Assembly: GCF_002242805.1 (NCBI RefSeq)
Contig: NZ_MCGQ01000023.1
Span: forward strand, 62,421 to 126,420
DNA length: 64,000 bases
Reading direction: 5' to 3'
From: Streptomyces diastatochromogenes
GTDB lineage: Bacteria; Actinomycetota; Actinomycetes; Streptomycetales; Streptomycetaceae
In this document: piece by piece, positions 16,955 to 26,454 of the stretch
How the letters are laid out: each line of letters begins with the position of its first letter
Position numbering within the stretch: the stretch's first letter is position 1
Position numbers and translations under genes: made by a program
Notes under the pieces: generated by a model
What the model was told of the DNA's origin: nothing
What the model saw: only the letters and a program-made list of their open reading frames with translations
The model's database searches: none

Positions 16955-18574
16955 TCAGACGTCTTTGCCCGTCAGAAGTCTGTACTCGATGTGCCGGAAT
17001 GCGAGTTCGGAATCTCCGGGCGAGTTCTTGCTGCCGAGCCAGCCGAGAAGGATTGCCGCCGGCACGGAGATTAGTCCCGGGGTGTGGAACGGATACCAGA
17101 CGAAATCCATCGCTGGCAGCAGCGCGTACGGGGATCCGGAGACGGTGGTGGAGAAGACCGTGAGCACGGTGCAGAGCAGCAGCCCCCCGTACACGGACCA
17201 CAACAGCCCTCGGCGGTTGAACCCGCGCCAGAAGAAGGAGAAGACCAGCACAGGAGCCACACAGGTCGCGGCGACGCTGATCGAGAACGTGGCCAGGAAC
17301 TCGACCGAATAGCGATGGGCGGTGGCGGACAGTGCGAGGGCCGCGGCGCTCAGCCCGACGACAGCCACCCGCAGGGTGCGCACTTCCTGGCCGGCGGTGC
17401 GGGGGCGGTGTTCGGCTCGTGCGAACACGTCGTGGGCGAGGGAGACGGCGGCAGCGAAGGTCATGCTCGCCATGGTCGTGAGTACGACGAGAAAGGCGAC
17501 GTACGCCATGACGGTGATCAGCGTGACGCGCGCTGTCGAGCCGCCCTGCAGGACGCCCGAGGCCAGCAGCACCGAGGCCGACTGCCCATTGGCGTCGACC
17601 GCACTGATCTCGCGGCTGCCCACCACGGCCGCCGCCGCGAAGCTTGCCGTGATCAGGAGGAGGAAGAAGACACCGGTCAGTGCCACGGCGATGCTCATGG
17701 ACCGCCGTGCCGAGCGCCCCGTGCGGGACGCGCCGACGCGCAGGATCAGATGAGGCATCGCGGCCGTGCCGAGGATCATGACAAGGTGGTCGCTGAGCAT
17801 GTTGAGCGGTCCGATGCTGGCGATGTGTGCCCAGAGCCCCGGGGCCAGGTAATCGTGCGGCGCCACGCTCCTGTCCACCGCGGCCGAGATCAGACGTCCG
17901 GGGTGCCACGAGAAGATCCTCAGGGCCAGCACGGTGACCAGCGCAAGCGTCACCAGGGTGATGACCACCTTGACGACCTGCATGCGACTGGTGCCTCGCA
18001 GATCCGCCACCACGGTGAAGCATGCGACGAGGACGCCCATGAGTACCGTGCATAGCTGCTGGACCGTATCGGTCGAATTGCCGATCAGGAGGGCCGCGAT
18101 GATGCCGCCGGCCCGCAGCTGAAGCACGAGCAGGGGCATGATGACGGCCAGCGTCACCACGGCGGCGGCCACGCGCGGCTGTGGCCCAGGGGCCCGCAGG
18201 GCGTAGAGGTCGCCGAGCGTGTAACGGCCGCTGTTGCGGATCCTTTGAGCCAGGAGCAGCAGTACACCGAGTGACAGGGCAGCGTCGATGGCGGAGATGA
18301 ACCCGTCGTAGCCGAACAGGGCGATGCCCCCGGACGTCGCGAACAGTGAGAGCACCGAGATCTGCTCGCCCGCCATGGCGAACCCGTTGAAGACCGGCGA
18401 GAGGGACCCGTCGGCGATGTAGAGGCTTTCCGGGCGGTCGTCGTCGTACGTGGCGAGGGTGAAGACCCACAGCAGAGACGTACCGATGAAGACGAAGAAG
18501 GCGACCAGCACGGGGCCTCTGGCGTCCGAACCGATCGGGTCGAGTACGCCCGAGCTCAAGGTGTGCAGGGTCAC
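16955..18574 (-). CDS. Sodium:solute symporter (SSS family, ActP-like)
   Basis: 539 residues with about thirteen hydrophobic segments. The beginning contains FFVFIGTSLLWVFTLA and then SLYIADGSLSPVFNGFAMAG, which corresponds to the conserved (D/G)xxxxxxxNG(x)A region of acetate/pyruvate-type SSS carriers. It follows a DUF485-like gene by a few bases, the same pairing as yjcH-actP. I chose the GTG at 18574, just after the DUF485 stop. It probably imports a carboxylate with Na+; whether it serves the nearby amine pathway is inferred only from position, and a hairpin at 19071-19105 partly isolates it. Confidence 0.85.
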   Translation of the reverse strand: MTLHTLSSGVLDPIGSDARGPVLVAFFVFIGTSLLWVFTLATYDDDRPESLYIADGSLSPVFNGFAMAGEQISVLSLFATSGGIALFGYDGFISAIDAALSLGVLLLLAQRIRNSGRYTLGDLYALRAPGPQPRVAAAVVTLAVIMPLLVLQLRAGGIIAALLIGNSTDTVQQLCTVLMGVLVACFTVVADLRGTSRMQVVKVVITLVTLALVTVLALRIFSWHPGRLISAAVDRSVAPHDYLAPGLWAHIASIGPLNMLSDHLVMILGTAAMPHLILRVGASRTGRSARRSMSIAVALTGVFFLLLITASFAAAAVVGSREISAVDANGQSASVLLASGVLQGGSTARVTLITVMAYVAFLVVLTTMASMTFAAAVSLAHDVFARAEHRPRTAGQEVRTLRVAVVGLSAAALALSATAHRYSVEFLATFSISVAATCVAPVLVFSFFWRGFNRRGLLWSVYGGLLLCTVLTVFSTTVSGSPYALLPAMDFVWYPFHTPGLISVPAAILLGWLGSKNSPGDSELAFRHIEYRLLTGKDV

Positions 18575-18578
18575 CGCT

Positions 18579-18944
18579 TCACCGCCACAACTCGTCGACC
18601 GGAGAAGCACCCGACGTCCCGGCCTGGGGCATGCCGGACGTCAGGGACTGCTCGATGGGATCACACAGGAGCGTCGCCTGCTTCTCGTACCGCCAGGCCG
18701 TGGCGACGAAGACACCGAGTTGCAGGACTCCCCATACGACACCCAGCGTGAGCCGCCCGTAGACAGGGACCGCGGCGACGGCGGCGACGCAGGACAGCAC
18801 GACGCCGACGGCGAGGGGCACCGCGTTGACGGCAAGAAATACACGCTGGGCACGATGCACGGCTTGGCTGAGGATTTCACCGCGTTGCAGATGGATATCC
18901 GTCGCCGCCTCATCGGGCGGCTTCGGAGCGGAGTAGGAGCGCAC
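18579..18944 (-). CDS. DUF485-like small membrane protein
   Basis: 121 residues, GTG start, with two strong membrane segments (about 37-62 and 66-86) and a Pro/Thr-rich C-terminus. The gene directly precedes the SSS symporter and stops four bases before its GTG. DUF485 proteins regularly accompany ActP-type symporters. The assignment rests on size, topology and this pairing more than on sequence motifs, because the core is divergent. Confidence 0.65.
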   Translation of the reverse strand: MRSYSAPKPPDEAATDIHLQRGEILSQAVHRAQRVFLAVNAVPLAVGVVLSCVAAVAAVPVYGRLTLGVVWGVLQLGVFVATAWRYEKQATLLCDPIEQSLTSGMPQAGTSGASPVDELWR

Positions 18945-19070
18945 GGAACTCTCTTGTGAGTAAGGGTGCGGGGGTTCAGGACGTGGTCGCGGCGACCCAG
19001 GCGAGGCCTGGCGGCGTCGGGGGCGTCCGGACTGTCACGGGATGTCGGATCAACGTTGGATCCGTGGCAC

Positions 19071-19105
19071 GGACACGCTGACGGCCTCTCGGCCGCAGCG
19101 TGTCC
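19071..19105. terminator. Strong hairpin after the FAD oxidase gene
   Basis: A 10-bp perfect outer stem (GGACACGCTG / CAGCGTGTCC) continued by an inner CGGCC/GGCCG stem with a single-base bulge. It lies about 30 bases past the oxidase stop on the minus strand, so it should end or weaken transcription before the DUF485-symporter pair. Confidence 0.65.
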
Positions 19106-19133
19106 TTCACCCCCTGCCGTCCGGCCAGAACGG

Positions 19134-20486
19134 TCAGGCCACAGGCACCGCGCCTCGCCGGGCATTGCGCCGGCTTCCGTTGACCCGGTCGTTGAAACGG
19201 TCGACGGCCCAGATGGTGCGCAGTCCCAGCGGACCCATCATCATCGGACGAGGGAACTTCGGCTTCTTCATCCACAATCCCTCCAAGTCCTCGTGTCGCT
19301 CGCCGTCGACGATGAGATCGGCGATGAGGGTCCCGACGTAGGGCGCCTGAGCGAGCCCGTGACCGTTGCAGGCGATCGAGTAGAAGACGTTGTCCTCGAT
19401 CTGCCCGGCCAGCGGAAGCCAGGACGAGGTGATGGCGATCCATCCTCCCCACGCACGCTCGATCGCGACGTCGGACAGAGCCGGGAACCGCGTCGCGAAG
19501 GCTTCTGCGAGTTCTTCGACGAGCGCCGGGTCCGGCTTCTTCTGCGGGAGTGGATACGTCGTGCCGCGCTCGAGCCGTCGGACGCCGAACACGATGGTGT
19601 TGCGCGACGTCAGCCGGTAGTTCTCCATGATGGCGTGCTGGGTGACCAGTCCTGACCGGCTGGTCCACCCCAGTGCCGCCAAACGGGCAGGATCGATGGG
19701 CTCGGTCTCCACCTCGATGACGTAGATGGGCACGGAGAGCCGTGGAGGGGTGATGTCCCACTCTCCCGCGTACGCGTTCGTCGCCAGGACCACTTTGTTC
19801 GCCCGCACCTGACCCTGAGGAGTGGTGAGGACTACCTGACCGCGGTCGCGGTCGCGCGTGACGTCGGTGACCTTCGTCTGCTCGAAGACTCGCGCGGACG
19901 AGCCGAGCAGTGCGCGGCGCACACCCAGGGTGAACCTGCCGGGATTCATCATTCCCCCGACCACCTCGCGCATCCCGCCGAGGAATCCGCGCGGGATTCC
20001 GAGCTCTTCGCTCGTGCCCAGCTCCACTTGGCAGCCGGCGCGCCGAAGAATCTTGGTCACACGGCGCACTCGGCCCATCTGTCCACGCGACACCGCCGCG
20101 AAGCAGTTGCCGGTCGGTTCGTAGTCGCAGTCGATGCCGTGCGTCTTGATGAGGTCTTCCACGTGATGCGCGGCGTGCTCGGCGAGTCGGATCATGCCGG
20201 GCATCTTCTTGCGGTAGAGCAGATCGAGAAGCTGGATGTCCCCGCCTGGAGCCCCCGCCAGTTGCCCTGCGTTTCGAGAGCTGGCGCCGTGTCCGCAGAA
20301 CTCGGCCTCCAGGAGCACCACGTCCTGACCACGTTCGGCCAGTCGTAGCGCCGTCGACATGCCTCCGAGGCCGCCGCCGACAACCGCGACGTCACAGGTG
20401 AGGTCGCCGGTCAGTGCCGGCTGGATGTCCGCGGGCGGATCGACCCAGCCGGTGAAGGTGGTGTACTCCACGTTGTCGGTCTTCAT
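19134..20486 (-). CDS. FAD-dependent amine oxidase of the PuuB/DAO family
   Basis: 450 residues. The FAD-binding loop GGGLGGMSTALRLAERG follows CDVAVV at about residues 30-55, then CGHGASSRNAGQL, the active-site region typical of gamma-glutamylputrescine oxidase and related DAO enzymes. Near the C-terminus GHGLAQAPYVGTLIADLI is the conserved dinucleotide-contacting end. In the Puu pathway this family oxidises a gamma-glutamylated amine to an aldehyde with release of NH3 and H2O2. Genes for all partner steps (ligase, aldehyde dehydrogenase, hydrolase) occur in the same cluster, so that role is likely here, on an unknown amine. Confidence 0.88.
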   Translation of the reverse strand: MKTDNVEYTTFTGWVDPPADIQPALTGDLTCDVAVVGGGLGGMSTALRLAERGQDVVLLEAEFCGHGASSRNAGQLAGAPGGDIQLLDLLYRKKMPGMIRLAEHAAHHVEDLIKTHGIDCDYEPTGNCFAAVSRGQMGRVRRVTKILRRAGCQVELGTSEELGIPRGFLGGMREVVGGMMNPGRFTLGVRRALLGSSARVFEQTKVTDVTRDRDRGQVVLTTPQGQVRANKVVLATNAYAGEWDITPPRLSVPIYVIEVETEPIDPARLAALGWTSRSGLVTQHAIMENYRLTSRNTIVFGVRRLERGTTYPLPQKKPDPALVEELAEAFATRFPALSDVAIERAWGGWIAITSSWLPLAGQIEDNVFYSIACNGHGLAQAPYVGTLIADLIVDGERHEDLEGLWMKKPKFPRPMMMGPLGLRTIWAVDRFNDRVNGSRRNARRGAVPVA

Positions 20487-20528
20487 TGATTGTTCCTTCC
20501 GAGCGTGCTCTGATCCTTGGTGCGTCGC

Positions 20529-21224
20529 TCAAGCCCGAGCAACGCTCTGTTCGTTCGAAGACGGCTCCGCACCCGTCGCCACGTTGTGGTTGTGCAGAGC
20601 GCGGTACGACATGAAGTACACGAAGAGCTGGGTTCCCCAAGTGGCGAGAGCGAGGGTGTAGAAGATGGTGCGGTACTCGTCGTCGCCCGAAATCGGGAAG
20701 AAGTCGTATGTGACGGCGATGGCGGTCCCCGCAGCGGTGGCGAGCGCAGCACCGATGGCCAGACCCTTGGCACGGATCTTCCAGAGCCGCCGCGCGAAGT
20801 AGGCGAGGAACAGGGTCGTGAGCGCGTTGACGATGACGTAGAACGTTGCCGGACCGACGTGAAGCTCATGGCCGCGGAACTGCTGGAGATACAGCCCGGC
20901 GGCGATGGCCAGTGCAAACGCGCCGATGTCGGCCGCCAACGTCGGCTTGTACCGGTGCGTGACGTGCATCAGGCCCATGACCAGAATCAGGGTGATGCCC
21001 ACCGATCTCGAGAAGGCGTCGAAGAAGTACGCGATGTCGAACAGGAAGCTGCCCGGGTCGCCTCCGAGGAGGGACCAGACGAGGAAGTTCGAGCCGGACG
21101 TGGCGACGATCATCCACTCCAGGCCGAGCAGGTAGTTGTTGTAGCGCCGGATGAACTTCCATCCATAGAAGAAGCCGGCGAAGATCATCCAGAGATCGGC
21201 CAGCATGAAGACCAGTTCCTTCAT
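20529..21224 (-). CDS. Unrecognised polytopic membrane protein
   Basis: 231 residues with about seven hydrophobic segments and short loops. I do not recognise the family. Notable are aromatic-rich first and second helices (LWMIFAGFFYGWKFIRR), a conserved-looking SRSVGITLILVMGLMHVTHRY segment and a cytosolic tail of about 25 polar residues. It is placed 42 bases upstream of the FAD oxidase and about 140 downstream of the MFS gene on the same strand. It might be a transporter accessory, a sensor or a membrane enzyme; nothing in the sequence decides. Confidence 0.75.
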   Translation of the reverse strand: MKELVFMLADLWMIFAGFFYGWKFIRRYNNYLLGLEWMIVATSGSNFLVWSLLGGDPGSFLFDIAYFFDAFSRSVGITLILVMGLMHVTHRYKPTLAADIGAFALAIAAGLYLQQFRGHELHVGPATFYVIVNALTTLFLAYFARRLWKIRAKGLAIGAALATAAGTAIAVTYDFFPISGDDEYRTIFYTLALATWGTQLFVYFMSYRALHNHNVATGAEPSSNEQSVARA

Positions 21225-21364
21225 GGTTCTTGTTCCTTTGTGTCTGGGCCCGATGTGCTGAGCAGGAAGCCAATCCGTGCCGCGGTCGCTGGGTTGCCTC
21301 AGACGTGGATGCCGTCGCAGCGAGGGGCTGGTTCAGGACGCGGCCCCTCCACGCGCATCCGCGG

Positions 21365-23005
21365 TCAGCCGAGCATGTGCTGCTCAAGCGCGGCCTTGAA
21401 GCCACCCTTGTGCCGCAGTCGTGACAGCACCGTCGCGAGGATGACCAGCGCCGGGAAGATGAGCGAGACAAAGTAGGACGTGGTGTATGCGTGAGCGCTC
21501 GGCACGTGGGCACCTTCGAGGAGGTAGTCCGAAGCCTTGAGGTTCACCATCGAGGGGGTCAGCTTGCCTGCCGTCATCCTGGCGACGTCCATCGAGTGGT
21601 ACACGAATCCCGATGCGTTCAGCAGGATCGTGACGACTGCGGCACCGATCGCGATGCCGATGGCCATGACCGTACCGGGCATTGCGGCCGCCATACCGGC
21701 CTTCTCCTCCGGGACGACGATCTGCGGTATGGCGAAGGCGCCGCTGTAGCCGGCCCGGCTCCCCAGGCCGATGATGCCCGACGCGACGACGTACTCCCAT
21801 GGCCGGTCATGAGCAACGGCCAGCAACAACAGGCCGACCGCGCAGACCGCAGCGCCGCCGATCAGGATGACGCCGGGGCGACCGCGAGCGATGAGCTTCT
21901 CGGAATACTTGCCGCTGATGAACATCGTCAGCGCGAACGGCAGCAGGATCAGGCTCGTCTTCAGCGGATCGTAGGCCAGGCCGTACTCCGCGAACTTCGT
22001 TGACCAGCCCGTCAGCCCACCGTTGGTCGAGACGGGCAGGCCGTTCGGGGTCTGGACGTAGTAGTTGGCCAGCACCAGGAACGCGGCATCGGTGCAGCCG
22101 AAAAACCCGGCCGACAGGCAGGCCGTGGTGACGTATGGCGTGCGCAGTACCGAGATGTCGAAGACCGGCTTTGCGGACCGGCGCTCCGCGAAGACCCAGG
22201 CGACCGCCGCAACCACGCCGACGAGGAGGATCATCGCGCTGTTCTTGCCGATGGTGCTGTCGGGCGGCGCGCTCAGGGCCAACAGGATGAGCGCCACCCA
22301 GCCGATCAGCAACATCGTGTTCACGACGCCCAGGCGGCCCTTGGACTGCGGCGGAGAGTTGGGCACGACCGCCAGCAGCGCGACGGTGGTGATGACGAAG
22401 AGCGCGGCCAGGATGTAGTAGAAGGGAGCGATCGACAGGCTCGGCAGCGAGCCGTCCGCGTTGAGGTGGGTAGGCAGTGGCCAGATCCGCACGGAGATCC
22501 CGCCGCCCACCATGCCCAGCACCACACCGCTCCCGGTGGCCATGACGAGGACCATGACCGCCGTCGACACGCCGTTGCCGGGCAGGTAGCGACGCAGGAA
22601 GCTCAGCGGCACGAACTGGGCAGCGCTACCGAAGCCAAGGAGCGCCGATCCGATCACCAAGGCGCCGTAGTTGTCGGCGATCGCTGGGATCAGTGCACCT
22701 CCGACGAGAAGACCGCCGGCGAGCAACGCCATCGCACGGTCACTCAGCATGTCGGTCAACCGTGGGATCAGCACGGATCCTGCGCCGCCGCCCAGCGTGA
22801 GTGCGCTGAAGATCCAGGTCGCGGCACTCACCGAGTTGTGCGCGTAACTGGAGGTGATCACGGGCAGGAGCGGCGGCACCATGAATGCCACCGCGTTCGT
22901 CACGGTGGCCAGCAGGGCGGCGACAGCGATCAATGCCCTCTTGTTGGCCGCGACACGGGCCGGAGCCTCCGCATCGCTCCGGCCGAGTGTTCCTTGGATG
23001 TCCAT
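21365..23005 (-). CDS. MFS transporter
   Basis: 546 residues from the ATG at 23005, 18 bp after the dioxygenase stop, so probably the second gene of that transcript. The N-terminus (MDIQGTLGRSDAEAPA) is cytosolic and about twelve to fourteen helices follow. The family's loop 2-3 motif is represented by LTDMLSDRAMALLAG. The long central hydrophilic part and the extended loop with TPNGLPVSTNGGLTG are unusual. It could import the pathway substrate or export a toxic product. A much longer open frame upstream is the shadow of the dioxygenase gene. Confidence 0.85.
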   Translation of the reverse strand: MDIQGTLGRSDAEAPARVAANKRALIAVAALLATVTNAVAFMVPPLLPVITSSYAHNSVSAATWIFSALTLGGGAGSVLIPRLTDMLSDRAMALLAGGLLVGGALIPAIADNYGALVIGSALLGFGSAAQFVPLSFLRRYLPGNGVSTAVMVLVMATGSGVVLGMVGGGISVRIWPLPTHLNADGSLPSLSIAPFYYILAALFVITTVALLAVVPNSPPQSKGRLGVVNTMLLIGWVALILLALSAPPDSTIGKNSAMILLVGVVAAVAWVFAERRSAKPVFDISVLRTPYVTTACLSAGFFGCTDAAFLVLANYYVQTPNGLPVSTNGGLTGWSTKFAEYGLAYDPLKTSLILLPFALTMFISGKYSEKLIARGRPGVILIGGAAVCAVGLLLLAVAHDRPWEYVVASGIIGLGSRAGYSGAFAIPQIVVPEEKAGMAAAMPGTVMAIGIAIGAAVVTILLNASGFVYHSMDVARMTAGKLTPSMVNLKASDYLLEGAHVPSAHAYTTSYFVSLIFPALVILATVLSRLRHKGGFKAALEQHMLG

Positions 23006-23022
23006 GTTCTTGGCCAGCTTTC

Positions 23023-23922
23023 TCAGACGTGGCCCGGCAGCCCGGCGCCGATGGCGGTGTAGTCGTCGCGGCTGAGCAGGTCCTTGGGGTCGGACATCTG
23101 CCCACCGACCTCGACCCAGCCGACGTAGTGCTCCGAGGACCAGTCGAGTGCTCGCTGGATCTCCTCCGGGAACGACCGGATCTGCTCGAGCGTGTAGGTG
23201 AGGAAGTGGTTCTCCTCGGGGCGCAGGAAGGCGAGGTCGTAGCCCGTCGACAGGCCGAAGCGGTGCTCGTCCGAGGTGGTGTTCTGGCCACCACCGTGGT
23301 AGGTGGAGCCGATCCAGACGAGCGCCGAGCCGGCCTTCATCACCGTCGGGACCGCCTCCTCGAGTCGCGGCGCGCGCTCGTCGTCCCACAGATGCGAGCC
23401 CGGAATCACGAGGGTGCCGCCGTTCTCGGCGGTGAAGTCGCTGACCGCCACCATGATCTGCACCCGCGCTTCGCGCTGATAGGTGGGGTGTCGCCACAGC
23501 CAGACCGAGTCGTCGCGGTGGAGCGGCTGCGCGCCCTGGCCTGGGCCGATCTTGATGGCCATCGTCCCGCCGATGTGCATACCGGCCGGAAAGGGTACCG
23601 ACTCCTCACCCATGTGGACGTTGATCGGCTTGCTGAGGATGCGCTCGGCGACGCCTCGGAACAACGGGTTCAGCGCGATCGTCGCCATGTGCTCGGTCCG
23701 CGCGAACAAGCCGCATGCACGCTTGGTCCTGGCGCCGGCGAACACCTCGTCGTGGCCCGTGTCGACCCCGTCCAGCACGGGGTCAAGGTCCTTCTTGATG
23801 CCTTCGATGGTGGCCTCGTCGAAGAGTCCTTCGATGATCACGCCGCCGTCTCGCATGATCACCTCGACCGCGGCGTCTGCGGTGGCGTCGGGGGTGAGAC
23901 GAGCGAGTTCGCTTTTCGTCAT
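23023..23922 (-). CDS. Phytanoyl-CoA dioxygenase (PhyH)-family Fe(II)/2-oxoglutarate oxygenase
   Basis: 299 residues. The iron ligands are visible: HRD in AQPLHRDDSVWLW (about residue 136), and the distal His in STYHGGGQN (about residue 210), followed by a 2-oxoglutarate-binding Arg region (EHRFGLSTGYD). Family members hydroxylate CoA esters or, in bacteria, free small molecules and natural products. The gene leads the minus-strand transcript and is divergent from tetR with a TTAGTCA operator between them, so it is probably induced by the pathway substrate and may catalyse the first attack. Confidence 0.88.
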   Translation of the reverse strand: MTKSELARLTPDATADAAVEVIMRDGGVIIEGLFDEATIEGIKKDLDPVLDGVDTGHDEVFAGARTKRACGLFARTEHMATIALNPLFRGVAERILSKPINVHMGEESVPFPAGMHIGGTMAIKIGPGQGAQPLHRDDSVWLWRHPTYQREARVQIMVAVSDFTAENGGTLVIPGSHLWDDERAPRLEEAVPTVMKAGSALVWIGSTYHGGGQNTTSDEHRFGLSTGYDLAFLRPEENHFLTYTLEQIRSFPEEIQRALDWSSEHYVGWVEVGGQMSDPKDLLSRDDYTAIGAGLPGHV

Positions 23923-24008
23923 GACAGGTCCGTTCTTTCGCTGAGGCTGGGCCGCGCCGGAGCGGCGGCGAGCCGACCGTGTGATGCGCCCCGTACGCTA
24001 AAGCCAAG

Positions 24009-24037
24009 TTAGTCAGCTGTTCAAGACATATGACTAA
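24009..24037. promoter_or_regulatory. 29-bp operator TTAGTCA-N15-TGACTAA, copy 1 (phyH/tetR)
   Basis: A perfect 7-bp inverted repeat separated by 15 bp in the divergent region between the dioxygenase and the TetR gene. The same half-sites with the identical 15-bp spacing recur at 32936 and 34062, each in front of another unit of the cluster. I take it as the binding site of the TetR protein encoded at 24149. Confidence 0.8.
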
Positions 24038-24148
24038 GAAAGTTCCCGATCGGCCGCAGCGACCGCCGGCCGCAGGTAAAACAGCTAGGCTGGGGGTTGA
24101 CTTAATCAAGCGTCCAACTGTGTGGGCGCCTTGCACCAGGAGGAATTC

Positions 24149-24757
24149 GTGGCACGGATCTCCGTCGCGCAACGGCGTAGCGACTTCATCAACGCCGCCG
24201 TGGAAGTCATCGCGGTCCACGGCATCGACGGCGCTACGACGCGGCGGATTGCCGAGCAGGCTCAGGCGAACCTGGCGATGCTGCACTACTGCTACGACTC
24301 CAAGGAGGACCTCTTCGCCGATGTCTACGAGTTCGTAGCCGGCAGGTACCGCGATCTGGTCAAAAGCAGTGATCCGCACTCCACCCTGGTGGACACAGCC
24401 CGCCAACTCCTACGCGGTGTCATGGAGTGGTACCTCGAGTCACCCAGCTTCACCGCGGCAGCGCTGGAACTCATCAACTGGGCACGGCGTCAGCACGGAG
24501 AGCGCGGTATCGCGGTGTACGACCAGGCCCTTGAGACGGTGCGCGCCGCGCTTCGCGGCGCCGCCTCAGAGCACCCGCTCGAAGCGGAAACGATCGATCA
24601 GATCGCCTATGTCATCGCCACCCTGGCCGACGGTTTCGCCCTGAACTGGTTGACCTACGGGGATCGGGCCGCCGCAACGGAGCAGATGGAAACCGCCGTC
24701 TCCGTACTCGAGAGCTGGCTCGCGGCTCGGCTCGGAACCACGCCCGTGGCACAGTGA
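24149..24757 (+). CDS. TetR-family regulator of the amine catabolic cluster
   Basis: 202 residues from the GTG at 24149, which has an ideal AGGAGG site eight bases upstream; an in-frame GTG 27 bp earlier lacks one. The helix-turn-helix region reads FINAAVEVIAVHGIDGATTR and then LHYCYDSKEDLF. The C-terminal ligand domain is long and ends VSVLESWLAARLG. It lies between the dioxygenase operon and the ligase/dehydrogenase operon, and its own upstream region carries the first of three identical-spacing operators, so it is the probable cluster repressor. It converges with the aldehyde dehydrogenase gene over a strong terminator. Confidence 0.9.
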   Translation: MARISVAQRRSDFINAAVEVIAVHGIDGATTRRIAEQAQANLAMLHYCYDSKEDLFADVYEFVAGRYRDLVKSSDPHSTLVDTARQLLRGVMEWYLESPSFTAAALELINWARRQHGERGIAVYDQALETVRAALRGAASEHPLEAETIDQIAYVIATLADGFALNWLTYGDRAAATEQMETAVSVLESWLAARLGTTPVAQ

Positions 24758-24915
24758 TTGCCCCATGAACGCCGCTGCGCTCGAACTACTGCCTCTTACG
24801 CGCGAGTCGGCGTTGCCAGGTACGGGCGGCGCGCCCCGGCGAACTCAAGTCAAGGATGTCGACGGCCTCTTGGGCCGCAGGTGTTCGTGGTGCAGCCGCT
24901 CGTCATGAGTGTGCA

Positions 24916-24946
24916 CGGTGGGCGGCCCGGGTCGGGCCGCCCACCG
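24916..24946. terminator. Bidirectional terminator between tetR and the aldehyde dehydrogenase
   Basis: A perfect 14-bp stem (CGGTGGGCGGCCCG and its complement) with a 3-base loop, just past the aldehyde dehydrogenase stop and about 160 bp after tetR. It ends the six-gene minus-strand operon. Confidence 0.8.
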
Positions 24947-24962
24947 GTCATGTGTGGTGCTG

Positions 24963-26426
24963 TTACAACGGCAGGTCGGGCGAGTCGACGCCGACGACCC
25001 GGTCGCCGCAGAAGACGCGCACCGACTCTGCCGGTCCGTGGCCGCCGATGCCGGCCGGGCCCCAGAAGCTCTGAGCCGACTCCTCACCGAGGTCGGCGAG
25101 CTTGGCGCCGTTGACGCGCACCTCGCCGGAGACGATGCGGGAGCCGACGTCGATCGCGCGGTCCGTGTCTGCGCCGAACACGTAGGCATCGAGGCCCGAG
25201 GGATTGGCGTTGGCGAAGCGCAACGCCTGTTCGTCGGAGTCCACGGCGTGCAGAGAGACGACCGGACCGAACAGCTCGGCGGTGGCCTGAGCGGGGTCGG
25301 CGCCGGCGGCGATCGTCGGCGACATGAAGAAGCCGTCGAGCCCGGGCAGCTGGGCGGGCCGGCGGATGCTCGCCCCGAGGTCACGCAGCCCCTCGATCCT
25401 GCTCTGGAGGGTCTGGAAGTGCGGCGCATTGGAGATCGGGCCGATCTCGACGTCCTCGTCGAGAGAGTGACCGACGACGAGCTTGGAGATCCGCTCGGTC
25501 AATGCCTCGAGAAGAGGGGCGACCAGGCTGCGGTGAGCGAGGATCTTGCCCGGCCCCTCACACCACTGACCGTTGAGCTTGGTCATGCCGTCGAGGATGC
25601 CGTCGGCGGTGACGTCGAGGTCGGCATCGTCCAGCACGAGCACCGGATTGTTGCCGCCGAGCTCCAGCTGCAAGACCTTGAAGTCCTCCGCGCCGGCCCG
25701 CGCGATGGCGCGGCCGGCACCCGGTCCGCCGGTGAACGAGACGATCTTGATGCGCGAGTCGGCAGTCAGCCTGGCGCCGACGTTGCCGCCGCCGTGCACC
25801 AGCTGCAGCGCTCCGCTGGGCAGGCCCGCCTCGAGGAAGCACTCGACGATGATCTGCGCGCTGCCGGGCGCGTGCTCCGAGGGCTTGAGGATGACGGGGC
25901 AGCCCGCCGCTATCGCGCTGGCGATCTTGGCCGCGGGAATGAAGCTCGGGCCGTTCCACGGCGTGAGGATCGCGGCCGGCCCCCACGGCACCTTGTAGAG
26001 GCGGACGTCGCGGCCGCCGGCCGCCAGCGCGGTGACGCGCGGGATGTTCACCAGGTCCGACGCCGACGCCCGGATCCTCGCGGGCAGGAAGGCCGCGACC
26101 TTGCGCGTGATGCTGATGGGTGTGCCGCTGGTCAGCGAGTCCGTCCGTGCGATGTCCTCGGCACGGGTCTCGATGGTCTCGGCGACGCGCTCGAGCATGC
26201 CGGCGCGCTCACGCCGGGCGTCCTCGTCCCAGCGGCCGATGTCGTACGCGCGTTCCGCGTGCTGCAGCGCCCGGTCGAGATCGTCGGGTGCTGTCGTGAC
26301 GAGGCGGTGGATGGGCTCGCGTGTGTTGGGGTCGACGTTCCAGACGTCATCGACCGTCGGGCACTCGCTCCAGTCGTCGGCGATGTAGTTCACCGGCTGG
26401 GGGATCGTGATCTCGTTGCTCGCCAT
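24963..26426 (-). CDS. NAD(P)-dependent aldehyde dehydrogenase
   Basis: 487 residues from the ATG at 26426, preceded by GAGGTGAG; an ATG 21 bases upstream is possible. Classical ALDH signatures are present: PWNGPSFIPAAKIASAIAAG, the catalytic Glu in LELGGNNPVLV, the catalytic Cys in NGQWCEGPGK, and ELFGPV near the C-terminus. It would oxidise the aldehyde made by the FAD oxidase to a carboxylate (the PuuC-like step) or the aldehyde from the neighbouring alcohol dehydrogenase. It is the last gene of the operon that starts at 32861. Confidence 0.9.
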   Translation of the reverse strand: MASNEITIPQPVNYIADDWSECPTVDDVWNVDPNTREPIHRLVTTAPDDLDRALQHAERAYDIGRWDEDARRERAGMLERVAETIETRAEDIARTDSLTSGTPISITRKVAAFLPARIRASASDLVNIPRVTALAAGGRDVRLYKVPWGPAAILTPWNGPSFIPAAKIASAIAAGCPVILKPSEHAPGSAQIIVECFLEAGLPSGALQLVHGGGNVGARLTADSRIKIVSFTGGPGAGRAIARAGAEDFKVLQLELGGNNPVLVLDDADLDVTADGILDGMTKLNGQWCEGPGKILAHRSLVAPLLEALTERISKLVVGHSLDEDVEIGPISNAPHFQTLQSRIEGLRDLGASIRRPAQLPGLDGFFMSPTIAAGADPAQATAELFGPVVSLHAVDSDEQALRFANANPSGLDAYVFGADTDRAIDVGSRIVSGEVRVNGAKLADLGEESAQSFWGPAGIGGHGPAESVRVFCGDRVVGVDSPDLPL

Positions 26427-26454
26427 GGAGCTCACCTCTGCATTCACTCGTCGG

